A stretch of 64,000 nucleotides of DNA from Leptidea sinapis (GCF_905404315.1 NC_066272.1:7378001-7442000); one strand, 5' to 3'. Counted from the stretch's first letter, positions 44,046 through 54,810 are shown. Notes: generated by a model from the letters alone, not told the origin. Program-made: numbers and translations.

Positions 44046-45640
44046 CATTATGAAGTTTTGCTCCATTTATTCAAAATAGGATGTGACATCACTTATTGCA
44101 AGTCAAAAACTACCAACCATTCCAAAATGAAACCTGAGAAGAATGGGCGCAACAAACTCAGCGGGCTTTTTTTTTCATCGAATAAATATGTTTACAAAGT
44201 AATATTGTACAATTTAACTTATTATTTAATAGCCCGAGGGCGGTCACTCAATTCCCAATCTGTGGTATCATTAAGAAAGTCATTTATGTTATAGTAACCT
44301 TTACCACACAAACGTTTTTAACAATTTTTTTGAATAACGTAATACTTTTGTTTTGAACATTGTCTGGGATCTTGTTGTAAAAGCATATACATCGCCCTCA
44401 AAAGACATACTAACTCGACTTAGCCGAGAAGTAGGCTTTATAAGTTTATGTCTGTTCCTGGTGTTAACATTATTGTTATGACAGTTTCTGGTAAATTCAC
44501 TTATATGCCTATGAACATACATTACATTATCAAGAATATATTGAGAAGCAACAGTCAAGATGTTAATTTCTTTGAATTTTGCTCTCAATGATTCTTTAGG
44601 ACCTAGGTTATAAATAGCGTGAAAAGCCCTCTTCTGCAGCACAAATATTGTATAAATATCGGCAGCGTTGCCCCATAGCAATATACCATAGGACATAATA
44701 CTATGGAAATAACTAAAGTATACTAGTCGCGCCGTATCTATGTCAGTTAATTGTCTAATCTTTTTAACCGCGTATGCTGCAGAAATAAGTCTGTTCGCCA
44801 ATCCTTCAATATGGGGGCCCCATTGTAATTTGGAATCTAGAGTTATGCCAAGAAATTTAGCAGATTCCACCGGCTCTATCACCTCTTCGTTTAACAAAAC
44901 ATTTGCATTTACATTTTTGACATTTGGTACGGTAAATTTAATGTATTTAGTTTTCTTGCTATTTAACAATAGATTATTAGCGCTAAACCAGTACTCTATG
45001 TCTGATAGAATATCGTTCACTTCGTCATACATGGCTTGGTTTCTTTTCACTTTGAAAATCATTGAAGTGTCGTCCGCAAACAATACTACCTTATGTTTTT
45101 TCTCTATAACATTAGGAAGATCATTTATATAGATAAGGAAGAGGAACGGTTCAAGAATAGACCCTTGTGGTACCCCCATACTGAGAGGAGTCCCAGGAGA
45201 TCTCCTGCCATTCACGTCGACCCTCTGAATTCTATTGTTTAGATACGAAGTCAGAAGATCGAGCGCAGTTCATTTTATGCCATAGTGGTATAGCTTCCTA
45301 ACCAGCGTTGAATGTTGAACACAATCAAAAGCCTTAGATAAATTCATTCTGCGATTCCTCCCAGGTATCAAAAATATTCTTGATTAGCTCAACACCTGCA
45401 TCCGTTGTTGAACGTCCCCTAGTAAAGCCAAATTGTTTCAAATGAAGTAATTTATGGGAGTTAAACTAAGTAAGCATTTGGCTTAATATTTTTTTTAAAT
45501 ATTACTAAGGGTCGGCAAAACCGACACAGGACTATAGGTTTTGGGGTAGAAGAGCATCCCGACTTAAGTATTGGTGTAATTTTACAATGTTTCAGAAGGT
45601 TAAGAAGGAAACACGCCACGATTAATACAATTATAGACTA
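44046..45640 (-). pseudogene. CR1-like LINE LB: reverse transcriptase to 3' UTR
   Basis: A 304-codon minus frame (44301-45215) begins at MNGRRSPGTPLSMGVPQGSI. It continues with FADDTSMIF (catalytic), NNLLLNSKKTKYIKFT, FLGITLDSKLQWGPHIEGL, SYGILLWGNAADIYTIFVLQ and a long C-terminal tail ending KLLKTFVW. Upstream, broken by a TGA at about 45275 and a shift near 45340, are TALDLLTSYLNNRIQRV, AFDCVQHS, IKNIFDTWEE and QFGFTRGRST, the palm N-terminal motifs. The 3' UTR reaches about 44046. It is one of the longest open RT stretches here but lacks the endonuclease and ORF1. Confidence 0.9.
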
Positions 45641-45699
45641 TTGCAAGATATGGTACTATAGTCTTTAATATTTGCTCTGAGGTGGTTGTGTAGTAGTAT

Positions 45700-46225
45700 A
45701 TAGTATTGTGTATTTGCTGTAGCTGTCTACAAATGGCAAATACTAAAAATCTTCTAGACCCAAATACCGCAGTGTCGGAAGACGAAGGTTTTCACACAGT
45801 GTGTGTTGCCAGTGATGACTTACGGTACGCAGACGTGGTCTCTAACTATGGGCCTTATGAGGAAGCTCATTGTCAATCAGAGGGCAATGGAGAGTTCGCA
45901 GTTCCCCTGCGAGATCAAATTAGAAATGCGGAGATCCGCAGGTAAACCAAAGTCACCAACATAGCCCAAATGATTGCGAAACTGAAGTGGCAGTGGGCAT
46001 GGCACATAGTTTGATGGACAGATGTCTAGTGGGGCAGAAATGTCCTCGAATGGTGACCACATACAGGAATACGCAGTGTTGGTAGGCTCCCCAGAAGATG
46101 GACCCACGATCTGACCAAGATCGCCGGAATACGTTGGATGAGGGCTGCGAAGGACCGGTCCTCATGGAGATCTTTGGGGGAGGCCTTTGTCCAGCAGTGG
46201 ATGTCTTCCGGCTGATGATGTGTAA
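45700..46225 (+). pseudogene. RTE-clade LINE C-terminus and 3' end
   Basis: Plus frames give MRKLIVNQRAME.SQF, then EIRR, VTNIAQMIAKLKWQWAWHI-type codons, and GRNVLEW..HTGIRSVGRLP-like sequence. They end in the shared family close DLTKIAGIRWMRAAKDRSSW, SLGEAFVQQWMSSG. Several frameshifts are needed to read it. The TGATGATG end matches those at 26.9 and 50.2 kb. Confidence 0.82.
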
Positions 46226-46647
46226 CACTCGCGTTAATCAAAAGAAAATACTATTTTCCGAATGTGTTCCGAATTGTTCTGTGTGTTATAAAGTCGATGG
46301 CTCAAACAATAACTGACGATGTTTAGCCGTCGCTATTCCATTAGACCCACATGTGAAATAAGTGCCTAGCACCTAGAACCATTATCGTTACAATCCGCCG
46401 AAAGTGGCCTTGCGGGAACATAAACGGATTTGCAAGTGCCGTTTATGCGAACTACACTGGCCGGCTTACATTACTATACTTGCAAATGTTCGTCTTAACT
46501 GTTTCACTACACAAATTAAAACATTATTACAACTAGTTACTGAAATCTTATACGATCATATTACACAGACCATATCTGTACTAATCTACTTGAGGTGAAG
46601 CGTCAAATTTTCAATACTTTCGCCTTTTTTAATACTAAAGAATAATT
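46226..46647. other. unassigned
   Basis: No recognised element. Confidence 0.4.
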
Positions 46648-46659
46648 TAGAAATAATAA

Positions 46660-46911
46660 ACAATTTGTTATGTCTTTGAAGTGATAACCCTCACTTCTGG
46701 GATTAATTACACAAATGATATTTGGAACCAAATTTTTATGAAGCCACAGCCTGAGAGTTGGAAAAAGCATACAAGATTGTATAAACGATACGTCACTCCA
46801 ACAGTTGGCACAGTTTGAGGTGCGCTCGCACGGAATGCGTCGCGCGTCGGTCGCGTCGCGGGTTCGAGTCCCGCATCGTTCATAAAATTTTGTTTTCAAA
46901 TTTTATTTGTG
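46660..46911 (+). repeat. family T element with long left arm, expanded tRNA-like unit and 12-bp target duplication
   Basis: TAGAAATAATAA at 46648-46659 and 46912-46923 bounds the insertion exactly. The left arm reads CAATTTGTTATG, TTTGAAGTGATAACCCTCAC, GGGATTAATTACACAAAT and CCAAATTTTTATGAA. The right arm is its shorter inverse (TTCATAAAATTTTGTTTTC to TTTGTG). Between them are GCCACAGCCTGAGAG, GATACGTCACTCC and an 83-nt tRNA-like unit (46799-46881). The B box is intact and the loop still has GGA, but about 11 nt are added between the anticodon arm and the T stem, in a CGCGTCGGTCGCGTCGCG stretch. Confidence 0.78.
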
Positions 46912-46923
46912 TAGAAATAATAA

Positions 46924-47535
46924 TTTTCATAAACTATAATATATATTACTTAGATTGCTTGTATAAAAGAAAAATATTTAATTGTATAAATAATTTGACT
47001 TCTATTTTGAATCCTCGCGCCAATATATTGTATCCACGCAATGTCCATAGACATCGAGGCTTTTTTAAAGATTGTCTCGCAACATTGCGAGTAGATGGCA
47101 GTTGAGACCCTCCCTCTTGTTCAAAGACCGCCATACTTATTACTTCGAGTGGGCGCCGCTCCGCTTTTATAAATTCCTATTTGAAGAAAACTTTAAGAAT
47201 CCCGTAAAATAAATACATCTGAATCTGTGCTTCAGTGAGATCCTGTAGTGCTAGTGCTAGTTAATTGTTGGTATTTCAACCATTCCACCGGTGGATTTAA
47301 TAGGATCTAAGGTTCGCCGGCCGGCAGCCAGTGGAAGAACCACGTGGAAACGAGATATCTCCCATCTCAGCACCAGCAGCCAAGGTACGTGGGCTAATAT
47401 TGTTGTGGAATAATTTTTTGATATTGTTGTTTTTCAAGGATTCAACATTAGTATCATATTGTCGCATAGCAACGCGACGTACATGACGAGAGTTGTCAAA
47501 CTTTAAGGCATGGATAATTTCGACAGCTCCGTCAA
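46924..47535. other. unassigned; possible LTR-like piece
   Basis: At 47150-47320 TTTATAAATTCC, then AATAAATACATCTGAATCTG and CCATTCCACCGGTGG have the spacing of an LTR promoter, polyadenylation signal and end. There is no second LTR or gag-pol, so the call is weak. Confidence 0.25.
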
Positions 47536-47608
47536 CAATGCTCGTAGCTTAGTAGAAAATTTGCTTACTTCAGACGCTGTAGACCCAGGTTCGATACACC
47601 TACCAGTG
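47536..47608 (+). repeat. second, unrelated tRNA-like relic
   Basis: An A-box-like TAGCTTAGTAGAA, an anticodon-like ACTTCAGACG (loop CTTCAGA) and a B-box-like GGTTCGATACACC are spaced as in a tRNA, with a T run (GGGTTTTTTT) just downstream. The acceptor ends do not pair, so it is at best a pseudo-tRNA or SINE head. Confidence 0.35.
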
Positions 47609-47779
47609 TAAGGGTTTTTTTGGGTTTTGTAATATTAAAGGAAATTTCTAGTAAGTTCAGGATCAAATTGAATAGAGAAAAAAGGATGGAAAATGGGTCA
47701 ACAGGATAAAAATAATTGGAAAAAATGTCGAGTATAATTTAAATTAAAAGATGGAATGGAAGAGAATCATTTTGAAAAA

Positions 47780-48100
47780 AGGTCAAATGGAAACAAATCC
47801 GTGGGTATATAAGCCGTACTAAGCGCGTCCTATGGCAGTCCTAGTTGAGACTCGAAAGTTAAAAGAAAGGAAAAGAAGAAATAGAAGAAGAACAAGCTAC
47901 GAGAGACTAGTGTTCGGTGCGGTGTGATCTGCTGAAGGCACCGCCATCGACAAGAGGAACAGTATTGTATTTAATTGTACAAGAGGAACAGCAGCAGACC
48001 GGCGAAGTTCGATAAAAGTGAACGCAAATAAAGGCCTTTCGTTCCTTTAAGTGGAGTATTTTTTTTCCAATCCCTGACCCACTCTCGTGCCAATTATGAT
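47780..48100 (+). repeat. possible solo LTR
   Basis: GGGTATATAAGCCGTACTAA (TATA box), purine-rich GAAAGGAAAAGAAGAAATAG, CGCAAATAAAGGCCTTTCG (polyadenylation signal) and a GTGGAGTATTTTTTTTCC stretch follow in LTR order. TG..CA ends and a target duplication could not be fixed. There is no internal gag-pol. Confidence 0.35.
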
Positions 48101-48433
48101 ATTACTTGAGCCGCCATTACTATACCATATAATTTTTTTGGTACTTTATTTATTTTTTACAACAATAACAAAGGTGTAGGCTATTTACACTCATCAACTA
48201 GTATATCAATATTCGTACTAAGACCTCTTTATATACATATATATATATCTACACTCGAGTAGGATATAAATTTTCAAATATGATTCATGTGATGTTTATG
48301 AAGCAGAAGTAATTAACATGGAGCGCTACGGTGTTGTATTAAAATTTATTGCCCACTACAAACTTTATTGAGATCTTTATTACATTCATTATTCATATAG
48401 AAAAATACATTTATTATTAATTATCTTAATTAT
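48101..48433. other. unassigned AT-rich sequence
   Basis: A TATATA simple repeat lies near 48235. Nothing else is seen. Confidence 0.4.
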
Positions 48434-48743
48434 CCAGTGGGAGGCTCCTTTTCACAGGAAGCCGGCTAGATTATGGGTACCACAATGATGCCTATTTCTG
48501 CCGTGAAGCAGTAATGTGTAAATATTACTGTCGTTCTGTCTGAAGGGTCGCCGTAGCTAGTGAAATTATTGGGCAAATGAGACTTAACATCCTTATATCT
48601 CAAGGTGACGAGCCCAATTGTAGTGCCGCTCAGAATTTTTGGGTTTTTCAATCCTGAGCGGAACAGCATTGTAAAGGGTAGGGCGTATCAATTACCATCA
48701 GCAGAAAGTCCTGCTCGTCTTGTCCCTTATTTAAAAAAAAAAA
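48434..48743 (-). repeat. N1 copy, full length
   Basis: Minus orientation from CCAGTGGGAGGCTCCTTTTC, CCGGCTAGATTATGGGTACC, GCCGTAGCTAGTGAAATTAT, the hairpin arms (TAGTGCCGCTCAGAATTT, AATCCTGAGCGGAACAG) and CCTGCTCGTCTTGTCCCTTA to the poly-A end. Confidence 0.95.
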
Positions 48744-48839
48744 CATCTTATCTGTTAGTTTAAGATACTTCAATCTCCAAACAGATACATAATTATTGAC
48801 CAAATTACGAAATTAAGGAGATATTATTATTCTCTTTAT

Positions 48840-49824
48840 TATAATTTCACCTTGTTTTATACATTTATATATATAACATATTTATAAAAAAACAATATTA
48901 CAAATATAAATATAAAAAATAGAGTTCCGCCGGCGTTGGTTCACGACAATTCCGACGGTGGTTAGGGCGACAGACTGAGGAACTTCCGCACGATGCGTGC
49001 CGTTCCCAAAACAGCTGCTTTCTGTAACTGACCCTTAATCCACTTATTAAGCGAGAGCCTCTTGAGATGATTGTCGAGGCTCTTTGCTATAAGACCATTT
49101 ACGGAAACGACTATTGGGACAATTATTGTTGAATCAACATCCCACATGTCAGTAACCTCGTGTGCCAGGTCCAGGTACTTCGACAATTTGTCTATTTCAG
49201 CTTTCACAAGGTTATTATCACACGGAACGGTGATATCAACAATAAATGCCCAACGCTCTAACCGATCTACCAACACAATATCAGGCTTATTAACAATGAT
49301 AGTTCTGTCCGTGATGATAGATCGGTCCCAGTAGAGCTTAGCACTGCTGTTTTCCAGAACTGACTCCAGACAATGCACAAGATTGTATCGAAGAGCAAGT
49401 TGCTGATGGATAATCCTGGCTACTCGGTTGTGTCTGTGCAAATAATCTCCATTGGTAAGAAGAGAACAACCGAAAATAATATGTCTGATAGACTCACCAG
49501 GATGATGGCACGCCCGATATATGTCTACTGTGCCATCCTTCATGATGTATTTCCGGTAGTTATACGTCTTGATAACTTCATCAGCAATTGCACAGGCAAA
49601 TCCTTCAGTTTCCCCAAAGATGTCACCAAATCGTAGCCAGGTCACAGACGAAATCGTGTGTACATCAGGTCCGTAGAGAGCCCGGTAAAACGTCCATGAT
49701 GCTCTTTTCCCTTCCACACATTCAAGCTATCTTGAGTACTGAGTATAACCGGTTTTCGCCAATTCTCTTTGGATAAAGTGAGTGGAGTAAGTCCATTGTC
49801 TACTGCCACAATTTCTCGATGCAT
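48840..49824 (-). pseudogene. LINE with restriction-like endonuclease C-terminus (R2-type)
   Basis: A 251-codon minus frame (48962-49717) contains CHHPGESIRHIIFGCS, a degenerate CCHC-like knuckle, then YLHRHNRVARIIHQQLAL. It also holds KPDIVLVDR, about 10 residues later FIVDITVPCDNN, then KLSKYLDLAHEV and IIVPIVVSVNGLI. A PD...(D/E) core after a zinc knuckle is the restriction-like endonuclease arrangement of R2/R4-type LINEs. Upstream, in another frame (49642-49824), are VDNGLTPLTL and VWKGKEHHGRF, so a frameshift lies near 49690. The RT is absent. Downstream minus sequence to about 48840 is AT-rich 3' UTR. The clade assignment is from motif memory. Confidence 0.65.
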
Positions 49825-50014
49825 TGCATCACGATATTATTATTATTATTAGGTTGAATAATATAATATCTTTTCAGTACCTATATTATGTCACTAAATA
49901 AATAATTAAATGAGGTCTATGCAAGTAAAGATAGATTTAAAATGATGGAAATATTTTATATGATCCTAAGCTAAGTCGGCACCTAACTTTATTATTGTTA
50001 ATACTTATTATTTA

Positions 50015-50165
50015 TATTTATCTGTAAGTCTTAGATAATTTATGCGTCTAGATAGTCTCTTGCTGTTAGATAGCCGATAAAAACAGGCCAGGAATATTAG
50101 TTTAGTGTACGTGATAAGCTACGTCTTACACTCGCGATTTGTATGACCCTTTGTGTGATCAATAG
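50015..50165 (-). repeat. short repeat, inverted copy of 57335-57480
   Basis: ATCTGTAAGTCTTAGATAAT, TAGCCGATAAAAACAGGCCA, GGAATATTAGTTTAGTGTAC and ACACTCGCGATTTGTATGAC are the reverse complement of blocks at 57.34-57.48 kb. Probably the end of a dispersed DNA element. Confidence 0.65.
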
Positions 50166-50214
50166 GTTATAATAATTAGAGGATACTTCTAAACTCAATT
50201 TTAATATATAATGT

Positions 50215-50340
50215 ACTAAGATCGCCGGAATAGGTTGGATGAGGGCAGCGCAGGACCGATCGTCATGTTAATCTTTGGGGGAGGCTTTTGTCCAGGAGTG
50301 GACGTCTTCCGGCTGATGAGCCATTGCCATGATGATGATT
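50215..50340 (+). repeat. RTE 3' end scrap
   Basis: ACTAAGATCGCCGGAATAGG, TTGGATGAGGGCAGCGCAGG, AATCTTTGGGGGAGGC and CTTCCGGCTGATGAG match the 45.7-46.2 kb RTE terminus. Confidence 0.8.
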
Positions 50341-51154
50341 AATGGGAAGACAAGCTTTCACGAGATTTTTTGTAAGATTGAATTAGGTACATACAAAAAC
50401 TAACGTGATCTTTGTGTCCAAGATATTTAATTGGTATTTATGTTGTCGTAATAATGATTTAAATTCATCGATGGAACGTTTCATGCAAATTGTTACAGTT
50501 TTTGTCGAATACGTGTGTAAATGAAGGCAACTGAACGGATGTACTGCTCGTAAATACTGGCCGGTTCCGTTTTTCCGTTTCCTGACCAAGGCTTCTATTA
50601 CTGCTACGTCTTATTCAAATTACACACTCAATTATACACTTATGCAACTAAGAGCTTTCAAGATTTATTATTATGATGTACGATAAATTTTATGTTAGTA
50701 AGTAACGTTGGCGTGACGGACTAGGTAATATAATTAGTGGTGAGATTTATTATTGACGTCTTAAATATTTTGAGACAGTACAAACATTGTAGTATTACAC
50801 CTCCAACTCAGAAGTAAAGCAGATATAATCTTGTTTATTTATTTTAAAGAAAAAAAAACACGTGCGTTAAATTCGTCGTAACATGGCCAACTGTGTCAAG
50901 TTTTTTTTTCGCCTAGACAAAGGGAAAGAGCTACCCTCCGCGATAACGACGGGAGTCAGGTGGTCAATGCTATATAATCACTATAATCTAGATTCTAGAA
51001 TCATCAGTTATTAGTTTAGGTGATTAAAAACTTCAAGCTCATTTAAGCAATAATTTGCCATCTAAACTTTTTTACAGTTTGTTATACGAAGATTATTACG
51101 TCTCATGACTCGAGTCTTTTATTTTATAATAAGTTTGTAAATAATGTCCTTTTT
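50341..51154. other. unassigned
   Basis: No recognised element. Confidence 0.4.
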
Positions 51155-51279
51155 CTAACTGACTTCAAAAAAGGACGAGGTTCTCAATTCTTCGGTTTGT
51201 TTTTTTATGTTTGTTACCTCAGAACTTTCGAATGGGTGAACCAATTTTGATCATTCTTTCTTTATTTGAAAGCTTATAT
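51155..51279 (+). repeat. J-type repeat, interrupted by the LA insertion
   Basis: CTGACTTCAAAAAAGGACGA, GGTTCTCAATTCTTCGG, TTATGTTTGTTACCTCAGAA, CGAATGGGTGAACCAATTTT and TTTATTTGAAAGCTTA match J at 23.7 kb, and stop where the LA poly-A end begins. The J remainder was not found beyond 54.04 kb. Confidence 0.65.
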
Positions 51280-51744
51280 TTTTTTTATGGAATAGGAGAA
51301 CAAACGAGCGTACGGGTCACCTGGTGTTAAGTAATCACCGCCGCCCACATTCTCTTGCAACACCAGAGGAATCAGAGGAGCGTTGCCGGCTTTGAGGAAG
51401 GTGTACGCGCTTTTCTTGAAGGTACCCATGTCGTATCGTCCCGGAAACACCGCACAAGGAAGCTCATTCCACAGCTTCGTGGTATGAGGAAGAAAACTCT
51501 TTGAAAACCGCACTGTGAAGGACCGCCACACATCCAGATGGTGGGGATGATATCGTAACTTGTGGCGTGTCGTGCGAAGGTGAAATTCGGCGGCAGGAAT
51601 CAGGTTGAACAGCTCTTCGGAACACTCCCCGTGATAAATGCGGTAGAAGACACACAATGAAGCGACGTCTCTACGCAACGCCAAGTGATCCAGCCGTTCA
51701 CAGAGTACTGGGTCCCCGACAATTCGAGCTGCTCTGCGTTGCAC
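51274..51744 (-). pseudogene. LA ORF2, C-terminal domain
   Basis: 156 codons from MQRRAARIVGD through LRRDVASLCVFYRIYHGECS, LFNLIPAAEF, RHKLRYHPHHLDVWRS, RFSKSFLPHTTKLWNELPCA and RYDMGTFKKSAYTFLKAGNA to SYSIKKI. This is the domain after the RT thumb; its function is unclear in these LINEs. It is separated from the RT frame by a single in-frame TAG at 51769-51771 (GAP*YQLDPFDRV), where homologues have glutamine. All the short LA scraps in this window come from here, as expected for 5'-truncated insertions. Confidence 0.9.
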
Positions 51745-51768
51745 GCGGTCAAATGGATCGAGCTGATA

Positions 51769-52710
51769 CTAGGGTGCGCCAGACCAGAGATGACAGCAAT
51801 ACTCCATGTGAGGCCGGACCTGCGCTTTGTAGAGCGCTAGAATGTGGGCCGGCTTGAAGTATTGCAGTGCTCTATTTATGACGCCCAGATTCTTTGAAGC
51901 CAAATTGGCTTTGCCCTCCAGATGGCCACGGAATTGGCAATTGCTCGAGATTTCAAGACCCAGTATTCCGATACTAGGCGAGGCTTTAAGGGAAGTATTC
52001 TCGAAGAGCGGTGATACGGCAAATGGGGTTTTTTTAGTGGTAAAGGCGCAAACTTGAGTCTTCTGGGGGTTAAATTGGACAAGGTTCAACTTACACCATT
52101 CCGCGACCTTCTCGAGAGAGGACTCGATAGAAGACACAAGTTTCTCCCGGCACTGGTCGACGTTTTCCCGAGAGAGACCTGCATGGCCCGTGTATACGGC
52201 ATCACCAGTGCTGTCGTCTGCATAGCAATGCATGTTGGCGGTGTCCAAGATATCATTGATATGCAGAAGAAACAGCGTGGGAGATAGCACACAGCCTTGG
52301 GGCACTCCAGCGTTCACGGGCTTGGGATTCGAGCAATAACCGTCGATAACGACCTGTATGCTGCGCCCAGTGAGGAAGCTGGAGGTCCACTTGCATAAGC
52401 TCTCGGGAAGCCCAAATGATGGAAGTTTTGCGAGGAGCGCCTTGTGCCATACACGATCAAAGGCCTTCGCTATATCCAGACCAACTGCCAGGCCTTCCCC
52501 CTTGCTTTCAATAGCCGCCGCCCATCTATGTGTTAGGTATACCAGAAGATCGCCAGTCGACCGACCATGGCGAAAGCCGTACTGCCGGTCGTTGATCTTC
52601 TGGTCGTTGTGCTTCGATTTCGCACGGGCGATTTGCCGCTTAAAAAATCTGGAGGCACGGTTATATTTCCTCTTCAGAACTTTGCAGTTCGGATCCTTTG
52701 AGCCCAGCAC
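51769..52710 (-). pseudogene. LA ORF2, reverse transcriptase
   Basis: 313 codons. QYGFRHGRSTGDLLVYLTHR is followed by GLDIAKAFDRVWHKALLAKL (first catalytic Asp), NAGVPQGCVLSPTLFLLHIN and MHCYADDSTGDA (the catalytic YADD), then QFNPQKTQVCAFTTKKTPF, GILGLEISSNCQFRGHLEGK and PHMEYCCHLWSGAP. The catalytic residues are intact. At the N-terminus ARAKSKH joins directly to NDQKINDRQYGF; the fingers region expected there is deleted. It ends at a nonsense codon in the thumb. No ORF1 partner is visible. Confidence 0.92.
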
Positions 52711-52810
52711 CGCAACCCAAGTTCAATACGCCTATTTTTTCAGTCAGATGCTGCTTTAGCTGACGCATCGAACCAGGGCTGTGATCTGCCACCGATCGGT
52801 ACTACAGAGC

Positions 52811-53916
52811 TTAATATAAAAATATCCCCGCCCTGTAGGCATCGGCTAATGCAACGGCCCAGGCACTAGGATCATCCGAAGGGAAACAAACCCTGCCCCA
52901 AAGGAAGGATGCAAAAAAGGAACGCATCCTATCCCAATCTGCTGACTTGTAGTGCCAAACGCGGCGGGTCGCTGGTGGTCTGCGACGTTGGCGTCGGATA
53001 GGAACTACACTCCTGACCAGGCAATGGTCGGACGTTCCGAGAGGGGTGTCGACAGAGACGTGGTAACCATCGGGATGTGTAGTCAGCAGAAGATCTAATA
53101 AGGACGGTATGTGGCTATCCACATCCGGGAGCCGCGTCGGCGACTCAACCAATTGGGACAGACCATACGCCAATGCAAAATTATGCACAGATCGCCCTGC
53201 GTAGTCTGTGGTACGTGATCCAAGCCTTTGGCATTGTGCCCGTTGAAATCACCCAAGACTACGATTTCAGCGGAGGGGATCTGAGCGAGCACGTCATCAA
53301 ATGCCGCTTGAACGCAGCCCATGAGGTGATTCGTTTCTGCGTTACCACTATGGGACCTGTAGACACACGCATAGATGCGGACGTGGTCCTCTAAATCTAC
53401 GCGGAGCCAGAGAGTAGACAGGCCCCTACCCTCAAAATTGCCGAGACGGCGACAGCAGATATCCTCCCTAACGTACACACATACCCCGGCATGAGGCATG
53501 AAATTATGCTCAATTTTGTACCCGGGGTACGTTAAGTATGACGTGTCGCTAGGTCGAGATATCTGCGTCTCCGTAAGGAAACACAAGGCCGGCTGCGCCG
53601 TCTCAAGGTGGTGGTGGACGGCGTTTAAGTTGGAGTGAATTCCCCGGATGTTACAAAAGTCCACATTAAGCGTGGAGTGGGGTGCCGTGGTGTTGCTGCC
53701 CTGTTTGTCCTGTGACATACGCGGTACTGTGCCCTCCCCAGAATACGAGGGGCAGCCCGAGCGCGAATGCTCGGGGAGGGATTCTCCAGCTCTACAAGAG
53801 CCGGTACCCTCCTGGGGTAATTTATTTTTTAGGACCGCTCTCATATTTTGTTGGGGGGGTGGGAAAGGACGGGGGGGAATGGCCTCCGGTCCTCGACACG
53901 AACCTATGCGAAACAT
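52811..53916 (-). pseudogene. LA ORF2, endonuclease domain (frameshifted)
   Basis: Two overlapping frames meet at about 53180. The first (53095-53916) gives LNVDFCNIRGIHSNLNAVHH, ALCFLTETQIS (catalytic E), GVCVYVREDI, IYACVYRS and VVLGDFNGHNAKG (GDFN motif). The second (52811-53188) gives LLTTHPDGYHVSVDTPLGTS and DHCLVRSVVP, where SDH is the last catalytic motif. Together these make an exonuclease-endonuclease-phosphatase fold enzyme that nicks the target. A second frame break follows near 52800. The start of the first frame holds a proline-rich run and is probably not the native N-terminus. Confidence 0.9.
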
Positions 53917-54035
53917 AGCGGCACTAGGCCGCTACTTCACGCCGGTATTCTGTGCGAGTGTGGTAAGTAACCCGGACGAGTCTGGCCCGATTGTGCTGAC
54001 GTCATAAGACAGCAGCGTGACTCTCCCACTTTCAA

Positions 54036-54352
54036 ATGAATAACAGTTAAGTTTCGCACACTGGAAGTTAAGGATACATTGCCGAACTTTTTAGTAAGTA
54101 GGTATGTTCTAAATTTGAGGGTTCGGCTGAAATGTTATGGCATAAAGATTGAAATGAAACAATATATTTCAGTTTTTATTATTATAAGAAAATATCAGAA
54201 AAATATTACAATGACTTATTAATTCCTCGTAATATTGACCGTCTGTTAGTAATTTCCTGTCCGTTGTATTTAATAATATGAAAATCTGTCAAGACAATAT
54301 ACATTTGAAATTTTTCGCGGAAAGTAACGAAAATTTATTTTTGGTATTATTT
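54036..54352. other. unassigned
   Basis: No recognised element. Confidence 0.4.
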
Positions 54353-54587
54353 GGAATAATGTTACATTGACAGCTTTTGTTCTAAAAGGAAGCTTTTGTG
54401 TCGAACAACTAATATTTCTAACTCGTGTAATTCTGGCACAATATTAAATCAATTAAATTGAATAATAAATTGAATTAATGGAATAATGTTACATCGACAG
54501 CTTTTGTTCTAAAAGGAAGCTTTTGTGTCGAACAACTAATATTTCTAACTCGTGTAATTTTGGCACAATATTAAATCAATTAAATTG
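54353..54587. repeat. tandem duplication, period 127 bp
   Basis: GGAATAATGTTACAT.GACAG starts at 54353 and again at 54480. The units match over about 108 bp with two differences seen (TTGACAG/TCGACAG and TTCTGG/TTTTGG). A recent duplication of non-coding sequence. Confidence 0.92.
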
Positions 54588-54810
54588 ATTTAAATTACTG
54601 GCTTAACAAGTATCTAGGGACTGGACTGGGACCTCCCCCACAAATGTAGGATTGTCGAGACAAAACACATGGGCGCAACAAACTAACTTTTTCTTAATAA
54701 AATGCATTACATCAATATTTATTCAATAAATAGTCTTGGGCGATCGCTCGCCAAGGTGTCAAATTCAGTAAAACACACACACAAAAATGTTATGGAAATG
54801 GCAGATGTAA

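Larger units (their letters stand above)
51280..54035 (-). mobile_element. LINE family LA, longest copy (5'-truncated, defective)
   Basis: A minus-strand, GC-rich non-LTR retrotransposon of Jockey/CR1 type, about 2.75 kb. From its 5' side it holds an apurinic-like endonuclease, the reverse transcriptase palm, thumb and C-terminal domain, and a TCCATAAAAAAAA 3' end. ORF1 is not visible. Two frameshifts split the endonuclease, about 180 residues between endonuclease and RT palm appear deleted, and a nonsense codon lies in the thumb. The missing RT part survives separately at 21.1 kb. It inserted into a J repeat. Its higher GC than the surroundings suggests a fairly young insertion. Confidence 0.93.

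Noticed and set aside
44740..45132. 130-codon plus-strand frame
   Set aside because: Antisense shadow of the LB reverse transcriptase.
52358..52759. 133-codon plus-strand frame
   Set aside because: Antisense of the GC-rich LA reverse transcriptase.
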